Positions 42,043 to 51,991 of a stretch of 64,000 bases of DNA are shown in pieces. This DNA is from Methylobacterium frigidaeris (GTDB lineage Bacteria > Pseudomonadota > Alphaproteobacteria > Rhizobiales > Beijerinckiaceae). The first letter of the stretch is position 1. Every line of letters begins with the position of its first letter. The notes below the pieces were generated by a model. That model was not told the DNA's origin. It worked only from the letters and a program-made list of their open reading frames with translations, and did no database searches. The position numbers were made by a program, and so were the translations under genes. The DNA is taken from positions 155,911 to 219,910 of the forward strand of contig NZ_BPQJ01000008.1 in the NCBI RefSeq assembly GCF_022179185.1, in the 5' to 3' direction.

Positions 42043-43383
42043 CTACCCGACGATCGTCCGTCCCGGACCGTAGCCCGCGGGCGGGCGCGAGCCGAGATGC
42101 GCGCGTAGGGTACGGCCCTCGTACTCGGTGCGGAACAGGCCGCGGCGGCGCAGCTCGGGCAGGACGAGTGCGATGAAGTCGTCGAGTCCGCCCGGCAGGG
42201 TCGGCGGCATGATGTTGAAGCCGTCGGCGCCGCCGGCCCGGAACCGCGCCTCCATCTCGTCGACGATCTGCGCCGGCGTGCCGACGATCTGCGAGTGGCC
42301 TCGCGCCCCGGCGATGCGCAGGTAGAGCTGGCGCAGGGTCAGGCCCTCGCGGCGGGCGAGATCGAGCATGAGCTGCTGGCGCGACTTGCCGCCCTCGGTC
42401 TCGGGCAGCTCCGGCACCGGGCCGTCGGGGTCGAACCCCGAGAGGTCGTGGCCGACCATGCGGCTGAGGAGCGCCAGGCCCACCACCGGATCGATCAGCG
42501 CCTGCAACTCCTCGAACTTGTCCCGCGCCTCGGACTCGGTCCGGCCGACCACCGGGAACAGCCCGGGCATGATCTTGAGGTCGTCGGGCGCGCGGCCGAA
42601 CCGGGCCATGCGGCCCTTGAGGTCGCGGTAGAAGTCCACCGCCTCGTCCAGGGTCTGGTTGGCCGTGAACACGATCTCGGCGGTACGCGCCGCCAGGTCC
42701 TTGCCGGGACCGGACGAGCCGGCCTGGACAAGCACCGGCTGCCCTTGCGGCGTGCGCGCGATGTTGAGCGGGCCGCGGACCTCGAAATGCTTGCCCCTGT
42801 GGTCGAGGGGCCGGAACCCGTCGGGCTTCGAGAACTGGCCCGACGCCTTGTCGATGACGACGGCGTCGTCGTCCCAGGTGTTCCACAGCCCCAGCACCAC
42901 GTCGACGAACTCCTCCGCCCGCTCGTAGCGGTCGGCGTGGCGCGCGATCCTGTCGTTGCCGAAATTCGCCGCCTCGAGGTCGGTGGCCGAGGTGACGAGG
43001 TTCCAGCCGGCGCGGCCCCCGCTCAGGTGGTCGAGGGAGGCGAAGCGGCGGGCGACGTTGTAGGGCTCGTTGAAGCTCGTCGAGGTGGTGGCGACGAGAC
43101 CGATGCGGCTCGTGACGGCGGCGAGCGCCGAGAGCAGGGTCACGGGCTCGAAATGCGCCGAGCGGGCGGTGCGCTCGCTCGAGCGCAGGTCGGCGTCGCG
43201 GATGCCGGTGCCGTCCTCCAGGAAGATCAGGTCGAACTTCGCGGCCTCGGCGCGCTTGGCCCATCCCACGTAGCGGTCGAGCACGAGCCCGCCATCGGCC
43301 TCGCTCGACGGATGGCGCCAGCCGGCGACGTGGTGGCCGGTGGCGTAGAAGAAGGCGCCGAGGCGCATCGTACCCTGTGTCAT
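42043..43383 (-). CDS. LLM-class FMNH2-dependent monooxygenase (NtaA/SnaA/DszA group)
   Basis: A 446-residue flavin-dependent monooxygenase that uses FMNH2 from a separate reductase. Group features are LGAFFYATGHHVAGWRHP, FDLIFLEDG, VATTSTSFNEPYNVARRFAS, DHLSGGRAGWNLVTS and GPLNIARTPQGQPVLVQAG. The family includes nitrilotriacetate, dibenzothiophene-sulfone and alkylsulfur monooxygenases; the exact substrate is not visible. A paralogue on the opposite strand (45659-46996) shares the same motifs. A MetB-type gene lies 62 bases upstream, suggesting organosulfur use. Confidence 0.88.
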   Translation of the reverse strand: MTQGTMRLGAFFYATGHHVAGWRHPSSEADGGLVLDRYVGWAKRAEAAKFDLIFLEDGTGIRDADLRSSERTARSAHFEPVTLLSALAAVTSRIGLVATTSTSFNEPYNVARRFASLDHLSGGRAGWNLVTSATDLEAANFGNDRIARHADRYERAEEFVDVVLGLWNTWDDDAVVIDKASGQFSKPDGFRPLDHRGKHFEVRGPLNIARTPQGQPVLVQAGSSGPGKDLAARTAEIVFTANQTLDEAVDFYRDLKGRMARFGRAPDDLKIMPGLFPVVGRTESEARDKFEELQALIDPVVGLALLSRMVGHDLSGFDPDGPVPELPETEGGKSRQQLMLDLARREGLTLRQLYLRIAGARGHSQIVGTPAQIVDEMEARFRAGGADGFNIMPPTLPGGLDDFIALVLPELRRRGLFRTEYEGRTLRAHLGSRPPAGYGPGRTIVG

Positions 43384-43445
43384 CGCTCGCTCGGGGTGTC
43401 GGGACCGGTGTCGTCAGATCTAGTGCCGGGCGGGCGATCCGCCCG

Positions 43446-44612
43446 TCACCCGCGGGCGACCGCGTCGAGCGCTTGGGCCAGATCGCCCAGCAGGTCCGCT
43501 TCCGCCTCCAGCCCGACCGAGAGCCGCACCAGCCCGTCGCCGACGCCGGCTCGCTCCCGCGCCTCCGGGTCCATGGCGGCGTGGGTCATGGTCACCGGAT
43601 GGGCGATCAGGCTCTCGACCCCGCCGAGGGACTCGGCCAGGCTGAAGACCCGGAGTGCCCCGACGAGCCGGCGCACCGCCTCGCGTCCCCCGGCGAGCTC
43701 GGCGCTCAGCATCGCGCCGAAGCCGCTCTGCTGCGCCCTGGCGACGGCGTGCCCCGGATGGCCTTCGAGCCCCGGATAGTAGACGCGGGCGATCGCCGGA
43801 TGCGCGTCGAGGAAGGCGGCCACCGCGGCGGCGTTGCGGCTCTGGCGCTCGATGCGGGGAAACAGCGTGCGCACGCCGCGCAAGGTGAGGTAGGCGTCGA
43901 AGGGCGAGCCGGTGACCCCGACGGTGTTGGCCCAGGCGGCGAGCTCGTCGCCCAAGGCGGCCTCCGCGGCGATCACCGCGCCGCCGACCACGTCCGAGTG
44001 GCCGTTGAGGAACTTGGTGGTCGAGTGGACGACGAGGTCGGCCCCGAGCGCCAGCGGCCGTTGCAGGGCCGGGGACAGGAAGGTGTTGTCGACGACGAAC
44101 AGCGCCCCGGCCGCCTTGGCCAGAGCCGCCACACGGCGCACATCGGTGATGCGCATCAGCGGATTGCTGGGCGTCTCGGTGAGGACGATCCGGGCGCCCT
44201 CGGCCAGGGCGGCCTCGAGCGCGGCCTCGTCGGTCTGGTCGACGAAGGCGACCCGGTAATGGCCCCGGGCGGCGCGCATCGAGAGCAGCCGGTGGGTGCC
44301 GCCGTAGCAATCGTGCGGCGCCACCAGCAGGTCGCCGGGCCGCAAGGGCGACAGGGCGAGGTCGAGGGCCGCCATGCCGCTCGACACCACCACCGCGCGG
44401 GCCCCGCCCTCCAGCTTCGCCAGGGTGTCGGCGAGCTGATCGCGGGTCGGGTTGCCGAGCCGGGCGTAATCGTAGGCCCGCGCCTTGTCGAACTCGGCGA
44501 ACGTGTAGGTCGTCGAGAGATAGAGCGGCGGGGTCACCGCGCCGAAGGCCGTGTCCGTCCCGATCCCGTTCGCGGCGGCGATCGTCTCCGCCCGCCTGTG
44601 CTCGTCCGCCAC
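43446..44612 (-). CDS. Trans-sulfuration PLP enzyme (MetB/cystathionine gamma-lyase type)
   Basis: A 388-residue Cys/Met-metabolism PLP enzyme. The PLP Lys is K200 in HSTTKFLNGHSD. The phosphate-binding YxR is in DYARLGNPTRDQ (Tyr 49, Arg 51), and ETPSNPLMRITD and VVDNTFLSP are standard. Cystathionine gamma-synthase, gamma-lyase and homocysteine-forming sulfhydrylase cannot be separated safely. The start is GTG at 44612, supported by AGGAG 7 bases upstream. It lies between two LLM monooxygenases and a nitroreductase, so sulfite or sulfide released from organosulfur compounds may feed into it. Confidence 0.85.
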   Translation of the reverse strand: MADEHRRAETIAAANGIGTDTAFGAVTPPLYLSTTYTFAEFDKARAYDYARLGNPTRDQLADTLAKLEGGARAVVVSSGMAALDLALSPLRPGDLLVAPHDCYGGTHRLLSMRAARGHYRVAFVDQTDEAALEAALAEGARIVLTETPSNPLMRITDVRRVAALAKAAGALFVVDNTFLSPALQRPLALGADLVVHSTTKFLNGHSDVVGGAVIAAEAALGDELAAWANTVGVTGSPFDAYLTLRGVRTLFPRIERQSRNAAAVAAFLDAHPAIARVYYPGLEGHPGHAVARAQQSGFGAMLSAELAGGREAVRRLVGALRVFSLAESLGGVESLIAHPVTMTHAAMDPEARERAGVGDGLVRLSVGLEAEADLLGDLAQALDAVARG

Positions 44613-44707
44613 GTCGTGCTCCTGGTCTCGCGATACGCCCGCGTCGTTCTTTATGAAGAACGAAACGGACGATCAACGAGAAAGTGTTCGGCGCGGCGGA
44701 CAAGCCG

Positions 44708-45529
44708 CTATTTCAAGCCGAAGCCGCGGCGCGCCAGGATCTCCCGCAATCGGTCGCGGCCGCTCAGCGAGTCGGGCCCGCGCACCCGCTCCAGAGCGGC
44801 ATCCCCCCAGCCGACCTGCGGCATCCGCTGCCCGGCCTGGAACGCCATCATCGCCGCGTCGTAGGCCTCGATCGCCCCGGTCGCGAGGGCGGGATCGTAG
44901 CGGCCGCGATGCAGCACCACCTCTTGCGGCAGGCGCGGCTTCACGGAAGCGGGCCGCTCCGGATCGGGATAGCCGACGCAGTGGCCGAACACTGCCAGCA
45001 CGTTCGGCGGCAGGCCGAGCAGCGCGGCCACCGCCTCCGGGTCGTTGCGCAAGGCCCCGATATAGACCGAGCCGAGGCCGAGGGATTCGAGCGCCACCGT
45101 GGCGTTCTGGGCGGCGAGCGCGGCATCGACCACGCCGACCATCAGCATCTCGAGATAATCGAGACCGTCCGTCGGCCTGTCCCGGTCGCGCCCGATCGCG
45201 CCGAGGCGCGACAGGTCGGCGAGCCAGACCAGGACCAAGGGCGCCTCGGCGACGTGGCGCTGGCCGCGCGCCACCTCGGACAGGCGGCGTTTGGTGGCCG
45301 CATCCTCGACCGCGACGACGCTCCAGGTCTGGAGGTTCGACGAGCTCGGCGCCGATTGGGCCGCGGCGACGAGCGCCTCCAGGGCTCCGGTCGGCAGCGG
45401 GTCGGACCGGAACGCCCGCACCGTGCGGTGGGCGAGGAGACCCGCGATGACCTCGTTCCAGGCGATGTCGAGGCTCGTCTCCGCGCCGTAGCGCGCCCTC
45501 AGGGCGTCCCCCCGTCCGGTCTCGCTCAT
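44708..45529 (-). CDS. NfsA-like flavin nitroreductase
   Basis: A 273-residue FMN-binding oxidoreductase. HRTVRAFRSDPLP and SAPSSSNLQTWSVVAVED mark the FMN site. GLGSVYIGALRNDPEAV and LPPNVLAVFGHCVGYPD fit the NfsA/FRP subgroup, which reduces flavins or nitro compounds with NADPH. Next to LLM monooxygenases it could supply FMNH2, though NfsA proteins keep their flavin bound; this is inference. The ATG is at 45529, divergent from the second monooxygenase across a 130-base promoter region. Confidence 0.87.
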   Translation of the reverse strand: MSETGRGDALRARYGAETSLDIAWNEVIAGLLAHRTVRAFRSDPLPTGALEALVAAAQSAPSSSNLQTWSVVAVEDAATKRRLSEVARGQRHVAEAPLVLVWLADLSRLGAIGRDRDRPTDGLDYLEMLMVGVVDAALAAQNATVALESLGLGSVYIGALRNDPEAVAALLGLPPNVLAVFGHCVGYPDPERPASVKPRLPQEVVLHRGRYDPALATGAIEAYDAAMMAFQAGQRMPQVGWGDAALERVRGPDSLSGRDRLREILARRGFGLK

Positions 45530-45658
45530 CCGATCCTCGCCTCCCGCCGATCCGGCCGCGCCCTCGGGGCGGAGTAGTACACGAAATTCATTGACTAACC
45601 AGGGCCGCGATCCCAGATCGAGGCGGCGCGGCCGGAAGGGCCCGCACAGGAGGCCGAC
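45530..45658. promoter_or_regulatory. Divergent promoter region
   Basis: A 129-base gap between the nitroreductase (minus) and the second LLM monooxygenase (plus). It has a locally AT-rich centre with GAAATTCATTGACTAACC. TTGACT at about 45590 is a plausible -35 for the plus gene. A shared regulator is likely but no clear palindrome is visible. Confidence 0.35.
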
Positions 45659-46996
45659 ATGGCGCGATCCCGCAGGCTTCACCTCGGCGCCTTCATGCGC
45701 CCGGTCGGCATCCACACCGCCTGGTGGCGCTATCCGGGCGGCCTGCCGGACGCCAACTTCAACTTCCGCCATCTCGCCCGCTTCGCGAAAGAGCTCGAGG
45801 CGGCGAAGTTCGACGCCTTCTTCATGGCCGACCATCTCGCGGTGCTGAACATGCCGGTCGAGGCGCTCAAGCGCTCGGCCACCGTGACCTCGTTCGATCC
45901 CGCGACGCTCCTGCCGGCGCTCGCCGTCGTGACCGAGCGGATCGGGCTCATCGCCACGGCCTCCACCACCTACGACCAGCCCTTCCACATCGCCCGGCGC
46001 TTCGCCTCCCTCGATCATCTGAGCGGGGGCCGCGCCGGCTGGAACGTGGTGACGACCTCGAACCCCGACGCGGCGCGGAATTTCGGGCTCGAGCACCATC
46101 CCGACCACGCCGACCGCTACGACCGGGCGCACGAATTCGTCGAGGTGGTGAAGGGCCTGTGGGATTCCTTCGCCGATGACGCCTTCCTGCGCGACGTCAA
46201 GAGCGGGATCTTCTTCGATCCCGACCGGATGCACGTGCTGGATCACCAAGGGCCCCACCTCTCGGTGCGCGGCCCCCTCAACGTCGCCCGGCCGGTCCAG
46301 GGCTGGCCGGTGATCGTGCAGGCCGGCGCGTCCGAGGCCGGGCGCCAGCTCGCCGCCGAGACCGCCGAGGTGATCTTCGGAGCGGCGGCCAGCATCGAGG
46401 ACGGGCGGCGTTTCGCCGAGGACGTGCGCGGCCGCATGGTCGCGGTCGGGCGCGACCCCGACCACCTCAAGATCCTGCCGGCCTGCTTCGTGGTGGTCGG
46501 CGACACGCTGGAGGAGGCGCGCGAGAAGCGCGCGCATCTCGACGGGCTGGTCCACGAGGCGAGCGCGATCGCCGCCCTGTCGATCGCGCTCGGCGTCGAC
46601 GCCGCGGCCTTCGACCCCGACGGGCCGCTGCCGGAGATCCCGGAGACCAACCAGTCGAAGACCGGGCGCGAGCGGGCGATCGCGCTGGCGCGGCGCGACG
46701 GCTTGAGCGTCCGGCAGCTGGCGCAGCGCCTCGGCGGCTATGCCGGCCTCGCGATGGTCGGCACGCCCGCCACCATCGCCGACGAGATGCAGGCCTGGCT
46801 CGAGGCCGGGGCCAGCGACGGCTTCAACATCATGGTCTCGGACGTGCCGCAGGGGCTCGAGGACTTCACCGCCAAGGTGGTGCCGGAGCTGCAGCGCCGT
46901 GGTCTGTTCCGCACCGAGTACGAGGGCACGACCTTGCGCGATCACCTCGGCCTGCCCCGCCCGGAGAACCGGTTCTTTCCCGAGGCGCGCCGGTGA
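45659..46996 (+). CDS. LLM-class FMNH2-dependent monooxygenase (NtaA/SnaA/DszA group)
   Basis: A 445-residue paralogue of the enzyme at 42043-43383, with LGAFMRPVGIHTAWWRYPGG, KFDAFFMADHLAVLNMP, HIARRFASLDHLSGGRAGWN and GPLNVARPVQGWPVIVQAG. The ATG at 45659 has AGGAGG nearby upstream. The substrate differs from its paralogue, to judge by the variable region (residues 30-60). It probably oxidises an alkyl or aryl sulfur or nitrogen compound. It is transcribed divergently from the nitroreductase that may share its flavin chemistry. Confidence 0.88.
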   Translation: MARSRRLHLGAFMRPVGIHTAWWRYPGGLPDANFNFRHLARFAKELEAAKFDAFFMADHLAVLNMPVEALKRSATVTSFDPATLLPALAVVTERIGLIATASTTYDQPFHIARRFASLDHLSGGRAGWNVVTTSNPDAARNFGLEHHPDHADRYDRAHEFVEVVKGLWDSFADDAFLRDVKSGIFFDPDRMHVLDHQGPHLSVRGPLNVARPVQGWPVIVQAGASEAGRQLAAETAEVIFGAAASIEDGRRFAEDVRGRMVAVGRDPDHLKILPACFVVVGDTLEEAREKRAHLDGLVHEASAIAALSIALGVDAAAFDPDGPLPEIPETNQSKTGRERAIALARRDGLSVRQLAQRLGGYAGLAMVGTPATIADEMQAWLEAGASDGFNIMVSDVPQGLEDFTAKVVPELQRRGLFRTEYEGTTLRDHLGLPRPENRFFPEARR

Positions 46997-47038
46997 GGCG
47001 GGACGTCGAGGCGGGACGTCACTTGATGAGGCGGGGCG

Positions 47039-48001
47039 CTACTTGGAGCTGAACACCTGCACCATGGCGGGGGTGAGGATCACCACGAACAGCACCGGCA
47101 GGAAGAAGATGATCATCGGCACGGTGAGCTTCGGCGGCAGGGCGGCGGCCTTCTTCTCGGCCTCGTTCATGCGCTGGTCGCGGCTCTCCTGGGCCAGCAC
47201 CCGCAGGGCCTGGCCGACCGGGGTGCCGTAGCGCTCGGCCTGGATCAGCGCCGTGGTGACGTTCTTGACCGATTCGAGCCCGGTGCGGGTGGCGAGGTTC
47301 TCGTAGGCGACGCGCCGGTCGGTGAGGTAGGACAGTTCGGCGGTGGTGAGCGCCATCTCCTCGGCCAGCGTCATGCACTGGTTGGCGATCTCGACGCCGA
47401 CGCGCCGGAACGCCGCCTCGATCGCCATGCCGGATTCGACACAGATCAGCAGCAGGTCGAGCGTGTCGGGCCAGTTGCGCTGGATCACCGCCCGGCGCTT
47501 GGAGGTCTGGTTGCGCAGGAAGAGTTCCGGCGCCTTGATCCCGAGATAGAGCGCCACCACCACCAGCCCCAAGCGGATCAGCACCGGCTGGTCCAGCACC
47601 TCCAGCACGAACAGGTAGAACACCGCCAGGACGAAGAAGGCGATCGGCATCACCAGTCGGAAGAACAGGAAGGCGATCTCGGCCTGCGCGCCTCGATAGC
47701 CCGCCATCATCAGGTTGTTCTTGGCGTTCTCGGTGCCGAGCCAGTCGTCCAGGCGCAGGCGCTCGACCACGCGCTTCATGTAGGCCTTGGGCTCCTGGCG
47801 CAGGGACGCCTTCTGGTTCAGCCGCTCGCGCTCGCGCAGGCGGATGCGGTCGCGCTCCTTGCCCACCCCTTTGAGGCGGTGGCGGAGCCGGTCGGGCTCC
47901 AGGAACGGCTGGGCCAGGGTGAAGATCGTGGCTCCTGCGGCCACCGCGGCGAGCGCCGCGCCGAGGATGTAGGGGTCGGTCAGCTGATACAGGAACTGCA
48001 C
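47039..48001 (-). CDS. tadC: Tad pilus inner-membrane platform protein TadC
   Basis: A 320-residue type II secretion F-domain protein forming, with TadB, the inner-membrane platform of the Flp pilus. TM segments are near residues 10-30, 110-150 and 290-318. The F domain is LDLLLICVESGMAIEAAFRRV and ERYGTPVGQALRVLAQESRD. It is the last gene of the Tad block, 86 bases after tadB. Expected partners are CpaF and TadB. Confidence 0.92.
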   Translation of the reverse strand: MQFLYQLTDPYILGAALAAVAAGATIFTLAQPFLEPDRLRHRLKGVGKERDRIRLRERERLNQKASLRQEPKAYMKRVVERLRLDDWLGTENAKNNLMMAGYRGAQAEIAFLFFRLVMPIAFFVLAVFYLFVLEVLDQPVLIRLGLVVVALYLGIKAPELFLRNQTSKRRAVIQRNWPDTLDLLLICVESGMAIEAAFRRVGVEIANQCMTLAEEMALTTAELSYLTDRRVAYENLATRTGLESVKNVTTALIQAERYGTPVGQALRVLAQESRDQRMNEAEKKAAALPPKLTVPMIIFFLPVLFVVILTPAMVQVFSSK

Positions 48002-48087
48002 GCGCCGCCTCCTGGAGCGGTGGAGATGCTAGAGCGGTGGGGATGTCTTGCGCTGGGGATGCCGGTTCGCCGCCCGGCCCGCCGCGC

Positions 48088-49062
48088 TCAGATGTCGAAG
48101 CGGATCATCCGGTTCATCACCACCACGCCGACGATCATCCACACGGCGGAGCAGGCGAGGGCGATGTGACCGAGGGTGGTGGTCCAGAGCAGCGAGATGT
48201 AATCGGGGCTTGTGATGTAGGCGAGGGTGGCGACGACGAAGGGCAGGGAGGCGATGATCGACGCCGAGGCCTTGGCCTCCATGCTCACCGCCTTCACCTT
48301 GTCGGCCATCTTGCGCCGGTCGCGCAGCACCCGCGAGAGGTTGCCCAGAGCCTCCGAGAGGTTGCCGCCGGATTTCTGCTGGATGCCGATCACGATGGCG
48401 AAGAAGTTCGCCTCCGGCACCGGCATCCGCTCGTACAGGCGGCCGACCGCGTCGCCGAGGGAGATGCCGAGCGCCTGGGCCTCGATCAGCGCCCGGAACT
48501 CGCTCTTGACCGGCTCCCGGGCCTCGCGGGCGATGACGCGCAGGCAATCGCCGACCGGGAGCCCCGAGCGGATACCGCGCACGATCACGTCCATGGCGTT
48601 GGGCAGCTCGAGGATGAAGCGGGTCATCCGGCGCTGGCGCAGGTAGGAGAGCAGCCACCGCGGCACCCCGAGCCCCGCCGCGAAGGCGAGGCCAAGCGCC
48701 AGGAGCGTGTCCCCGCTCATCACGAAGCCGCAGGCTCCGACGAGGAGGCCGCCCACCGCGCTGAACACGTAGAACTGGGTCTTGGAGATCGCGAGGCCCG
48801 CCTGGGTCAGCCGCAAGTCGAGGCTGATGCGGCTCTTCTTCTCCTTGTCCTCGATCTCCTTCAGGCTCTTGGCCACCTGGTCGCGGCGGCTCACAGCCTG
48901 CACGCGCTCGGCGGCCTGGCGCTGGCCGACCAGGGCTTGCTGGCGCTTGGCGGCCCGGGCCTCGCTCGGCAGCAGCGGCACCACCAGAGCGGAGGCGAGC
49001 GACGCGGCGCTGATCGCCAGGAGGCCCGCCCCGACCAGGAGCTCGAAGTCGATCACGGGCAC
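48088..49062 (-). CDS. tadB: Tad pilus inner-membrane platform protein TadB
   Basis: A 324-residue type II secretion F-domain protein. The F domain has LPNAMDVIVRGIRSGLPVGD, VGRLYERMPVPEANFFAIVI and QKSGGNLSEALGNLSRVLRD. TM helices lie near 5-25, 95-130 and 265-310. It follows cpaF by 25 bases. It works with TadC and the CpaF ATPase in pilin extrusion. Confidence 0.92.
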   Translation of the reverse strand: MPVIDFELLVGAGLLAISAASLASALVVPLLPSEARAAKRQQALVGQRQAAERVQAVSRRDQVAKSLKEIEDKEKKSRISLDLRLTQAGLAISKTQFYVFSAVGGLLVGACGFVMSGDTLLALGLAFAAGLGVPRWLLSYLRQRRMTRFILELPNAMDVIVRGIRSGLPVGDCLRVIAREAREPVKSEFRALIEAQALGISLGDAVGRLYERMPVPEANFFAIVIGIQQKSGGNLSEALGNLSRVLRDRRKMADKVKAVSMEAKASASIIASLPFVVATLAYITSPDYISLLWTTTLGHIALACSAVWMIVGVVVMNRMIRFDI

Positions 49063-49087
49063 CCCCTGCCCTGACGGCCGCAGCGTC

Positions 49088-50554
49088 TCACGCGCTCTCC
49101 TCCGCGCGGACCTCGGCGGCGTCGAGGGCGGCGGCGAGCGCCCGGTCCTCGCCGTAGTAGCGGGCCCGATCCCAGAAGCGCGGCCGACCGACGCCGGTCG
49201 AGCGGTGGCGGCCGATCAGCTTGCCGTTCTGGTCCTCGCCGACGACGTCGTAGACGAACAGGTCCTGGGTGATGATGACGTCGCCCTCCATCCCCATCAC
49301 CTCGGTGATGTGGGTGATGCGCCGGGAGCCGTCGCGCAGGCGTGCGGCCTGGACGACGACGTCGATCGAGCCCGCGATCATCTCGCGCAGGGTCTTGGAG
49401 GGCAGGTTGTAGCCGCCCATCGAGATCATCGATTCGATGCGGCCCAAGCACTCGCGCGGCGAGTTGGCGTGCAGCGTGCCCATCGAGCCGTCGTGGCCGG
49501 TATTCATCGCCTGCAGGAGGTCGAAGGCCTCCGGGCCGCGCACCTCGCCGACGATGATGCGCTCGGGCCGCATGCGCAGGCAGTTCTTGATCAGGTCGCG
49601 CATCGTGACCTGGCCCTGGCCCTCGAGGTTCGGCGGCCGGGTCTCGAGGCGCACGACGTGCGGCTGCTGCAATTGCAGCTCGGCCGCGTCCTCGCAGGTG
49701 ATGATCCGCTCGTCGTCGTCGATGTAGCGGGTGAGGCAGTTGAGGAGCGTGGTCTTGCCCGAGCCGGTACCGCCCGACACCACCACGTTGCAGCGCACCC
49801 GCCCGATGATCTGCAGGATCTTGGCGCCCTCGGGCGAGATCGAGCCGAAGCGCACGAGCTGGTCGAGGGTGAGCTTGTCCTTCTTGAACTTGCGGATGGT
49901 CAGGGCCGGGCCGTCGATGGCGAGCGGCGGCGCGATCACGTTGACGCGCGAGCCGTCCGGCAGGCGGGCGTCGCAGATCGGCGAGGATTCGTCGACCCGG
50001 CGGCCGACCTGGCTGACGATCCGCTGACAGATGTTCATCAGCTGCTGGTTGTCGCGGAAGCGCACCCCCGTCATCTGGATCTTGCCGCCGACCTCGATGT
50101 AGGTCCGGTTGGCGCCGTTCACCATCACGTCGGCGATGTCGTCGCGGGCGAGCAGCGGCTCGAGCGGCCCGTACCCGAGCACGTCGTTGCAGATGTCGTC
50201 GAGCAGCTCCTCCTGCTCGGCGATCGACATCACGACGTTCTTGAGGCCGATGATCTCGATGACGATGTCACGGATCTCCTCCCGCGCCGCGTCCGGTTCG
50301 AGCCGGGCGAGCTGGGTGAGGTCGATCGCCTCGATCAGCGCGCCGAAGATCATGCTCTTCGTGCGGTAATACTCGTCCGAGCGGGCGTTCTCCACCGGCG
50401 CCGGGGCCTCGCGGGCCGCCGGCAGGGGAGCGGACTCGGCCCGCTTGCCGTCCTGGAAGACCGGCGCCGACGCCTCGGTGAGCACCGGGGCGGGGCCGGC
50501 GGGGCGCGGGGCCGGCGCCTTCTGCGCCGTCGCTCCGGGTCTCCTGCCGAACAT
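49088..50554 (-). CDS. cpaF: Tad secretion ATPase CpaF/TadA
   Basis: A 488-residue hexameric secretion ATPase of the VirB11 class. An N-terminal Ala/Pro-rich tail of about 60 residues precedes the N-domain. Then come [20 protein letters not shown], the Walker [16 protein letters not shown], an Asp/His box ([20 protein letters not shown]) and [16 protein letters not shown]. It drives assembly, and in some systems retraction, of Flp pili. It lies 75 bases after cpaE. Confidence 0.95.
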   Translation of the reverse strand: MFGRRPGATAQKAPAPRPAGPAPVLTEASAPVFQDGKRAESAPLPAAREAPAPVENARSDEYYRTKSMIFGALIEAIDLTQLARLEPDAAREEIRDIVIEIIGLKNVVMSIAEQEELLDDICNDVLGYGPLEPLLARDDIADVMVNGANRTYIEVGGKIQMTGVRFRDNQQLMNICQRIVSQVGRRVDESSPICDARLPDGSRVNVIAPPLAIDGPALTIRKFKKDKLTLDQLVRFGSISPEGAKILQIIGRVRCNVVVSGGTGSGKTTLLNCLTRYIDDDERIITCEDAAELQLQQPHVVRLETRPPNLEGQGQVTMRDLIKNCLRMRPERIIVGEVRGPEAFDLLQAMNTGHDGSMGTLHANSPRECLGRIESMISMGGYNLPSKTLREMIAGSIDVVVQAARLRDGSRRITHITEVMGMEGDVIITQDLFVYDVVGEDQNGKLIGRHRSTGVGRPRFWDRARYYGEDRALAAALDAAEVRAEESA

Positions 50555-50629
50555 GAATCAGCGACCTTCTCGGGAAACGGGCTTCGGTGAGGAAGCGGGC
50601 AATCTTCGGCGATACGGCACGGGGCCGGC

Positions 50630-51874
50630 TCACGACGCCTTGCGGCGGGCGAGCCGGGCCAGCAGCGGCTCCAGGAGCTTCCCCCGGCCGCGGCGCGTCT
50701 CGGCGCGTCCGGTGAGGGATCCGGCGAGTTCGCTCAAGGTCTCCGTGACCTTGGCTCCGGGCTGCACCTCCGCCAGCATCTGGCCGTTATTGGCCGCGGT
50801 GCCGAACAGGGCGGGCTCGAACGGCACCGTGGCGGCGACCGGCGCGTCGAGGGCCTTGGCGAATTCCGCCACCGCGATCTCCGGCCGCTTCGGCATCCCG
50901 ACCCCGTTGAGGACGAGGCGCGGCATGCGGTCGTGCGGCCGGGCCTGCCGCAGCACCTCGAACAGGTTGCGGGCGTTGCGCAGCGAGGTGAGGTCGGGGG
51001 CCGCGACCACCACGATCTCGTCGGCGCCGATCAGCATGCGCCGGCACCAGGCCGACCAGGCATGCGGCACGTCGAGCACGATGCAGGGCACGCTCGCCCG
51101 CAGCACGTCGATCACCCCGTCGAAGGCGCCCTCGACGAAATCGGTCGGGCGGTCGAGGGTCGCGGGCGCGGCGAGCAGGCTCAGGTTGTCGGTGCATTTC
51201 GACAGGAGGCGGTCGACGAAGTTCGCGTCGACCCGATCCGGCGCGAACACCGCCTCGGCCACCCCTTGCGGCGGGTCCTGGTTGAAGTTGAGGCCGGCGG
51301 TGCCGAAGGCGATGTCGAGATCGGCGATCACCGTCGCGGTGCCGTAGTCGCGGGCGACCGACCAGGCGAGGTTGTGGGCGAGCGTCGAGGCGCCGACGCC
51401 GCCCTTGGCACCGACCACCGCGATGGTCCTCCCCAGGGGCTCGGCGGCCGGATCGCAGAACAGCTCGGAGATCGCCGCGATCACCGAGACGGGATCGATC
51501 GGCGCGATCAGGTACTCGCTCACGCCGCGGCGGATGAACTCGCGGTAGAGCACGACGTCGTTGACGTGGCCGACCACCACCACCTTGGTGCCGGCGTCGC
51601 AGACCTCGGCCAGGCTGTCGAGGGCGGAGAGCGGGTTGCCCTTGGCCGTGCCGATCTCCACGATGATGACGTTCGGGGTCGGCGCGCTGCGATAGGCCTC
51701 GACGGCGGCAGGCGCTCCGCCCATCTGGACGCGGGTATGCGCCTTCTGCATCCGCCGGTCGCCAGAGGCCGCCTCGATCGCGCCGGCGACCTCGCCGGTC
51801 TCGCAGAAGGCCTGCACGGTGATGCGGGGAACCGGGGCGATGACCCGGCCGGTGGGATCGCCCGGCTCAGACAT
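50630..51874 (-). CDS. cpaE: Pilus assembly/localisation ATPase CpaE/TadZ
   Basis: A 414-residue ParA/MinD-like protein that places the Tad machine at a pole. The N-terminal receiver-like domain (about 45-150, PTPNVIIVEIGTAKGNPL) lacks a full phosphorylation set. The deviant Walker A is AVVGAKGGVGASTLAHN near residue 150, and CIVLDVPHAWSAW is the Walker-B region. The second Lys of the deviant motif is absent (GGVGAST), usual for TadZ. It is the fifth gene in the cpaB-to-tadC series. Confidence 0.9.
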   Translation of the reverse strand: MSEPGDPTGRVIAPVPRITVQAFCETGEVAGAIEAASGDRRMQKAHTRVQMGGAPAAVEAYRSAPTPNVIIVEIGTAKGNPLSALDSLAEVCDAGTKVVVVGHVNDVVLYREFIRRGVSEYLIAPIDPVSVIAAISELFCDPAAEPLGRTIAVVGAKGGVGASTLAHNLAWSVARDYGTATVIADLDIAFGTAGLNFNQDPPQGVAEAVFAPDRVDANFVDRLLSKCTDNLSLLAAPATLDRPTDFVEGAFDGVIDVLRASVPCIVLDVPHAWSAWCRRMLIGADEIVVVAAPDLTSLRNARNLFEVLRQARPHDRMPRLVLNGVGMPKRPEIAVAEFAKALDAPVAATVPFEPALFGTAANNGQMLAEVQPGAKVTETLSELAGSLTGRAETRRGRGKLLEPLLARLARRKAS

Positions 51875-51991
51875 GGTGCGGCATCCGTCGGGAGGGGAGC
51901 GACCGGGAGGGACGCCATCCCTCGCCCGACCGGGCCTGGTCGGCGCCGGTGCGCCTCGTCGCGGGAGCGACTCTCGTCCGGCGCGTCCTCA

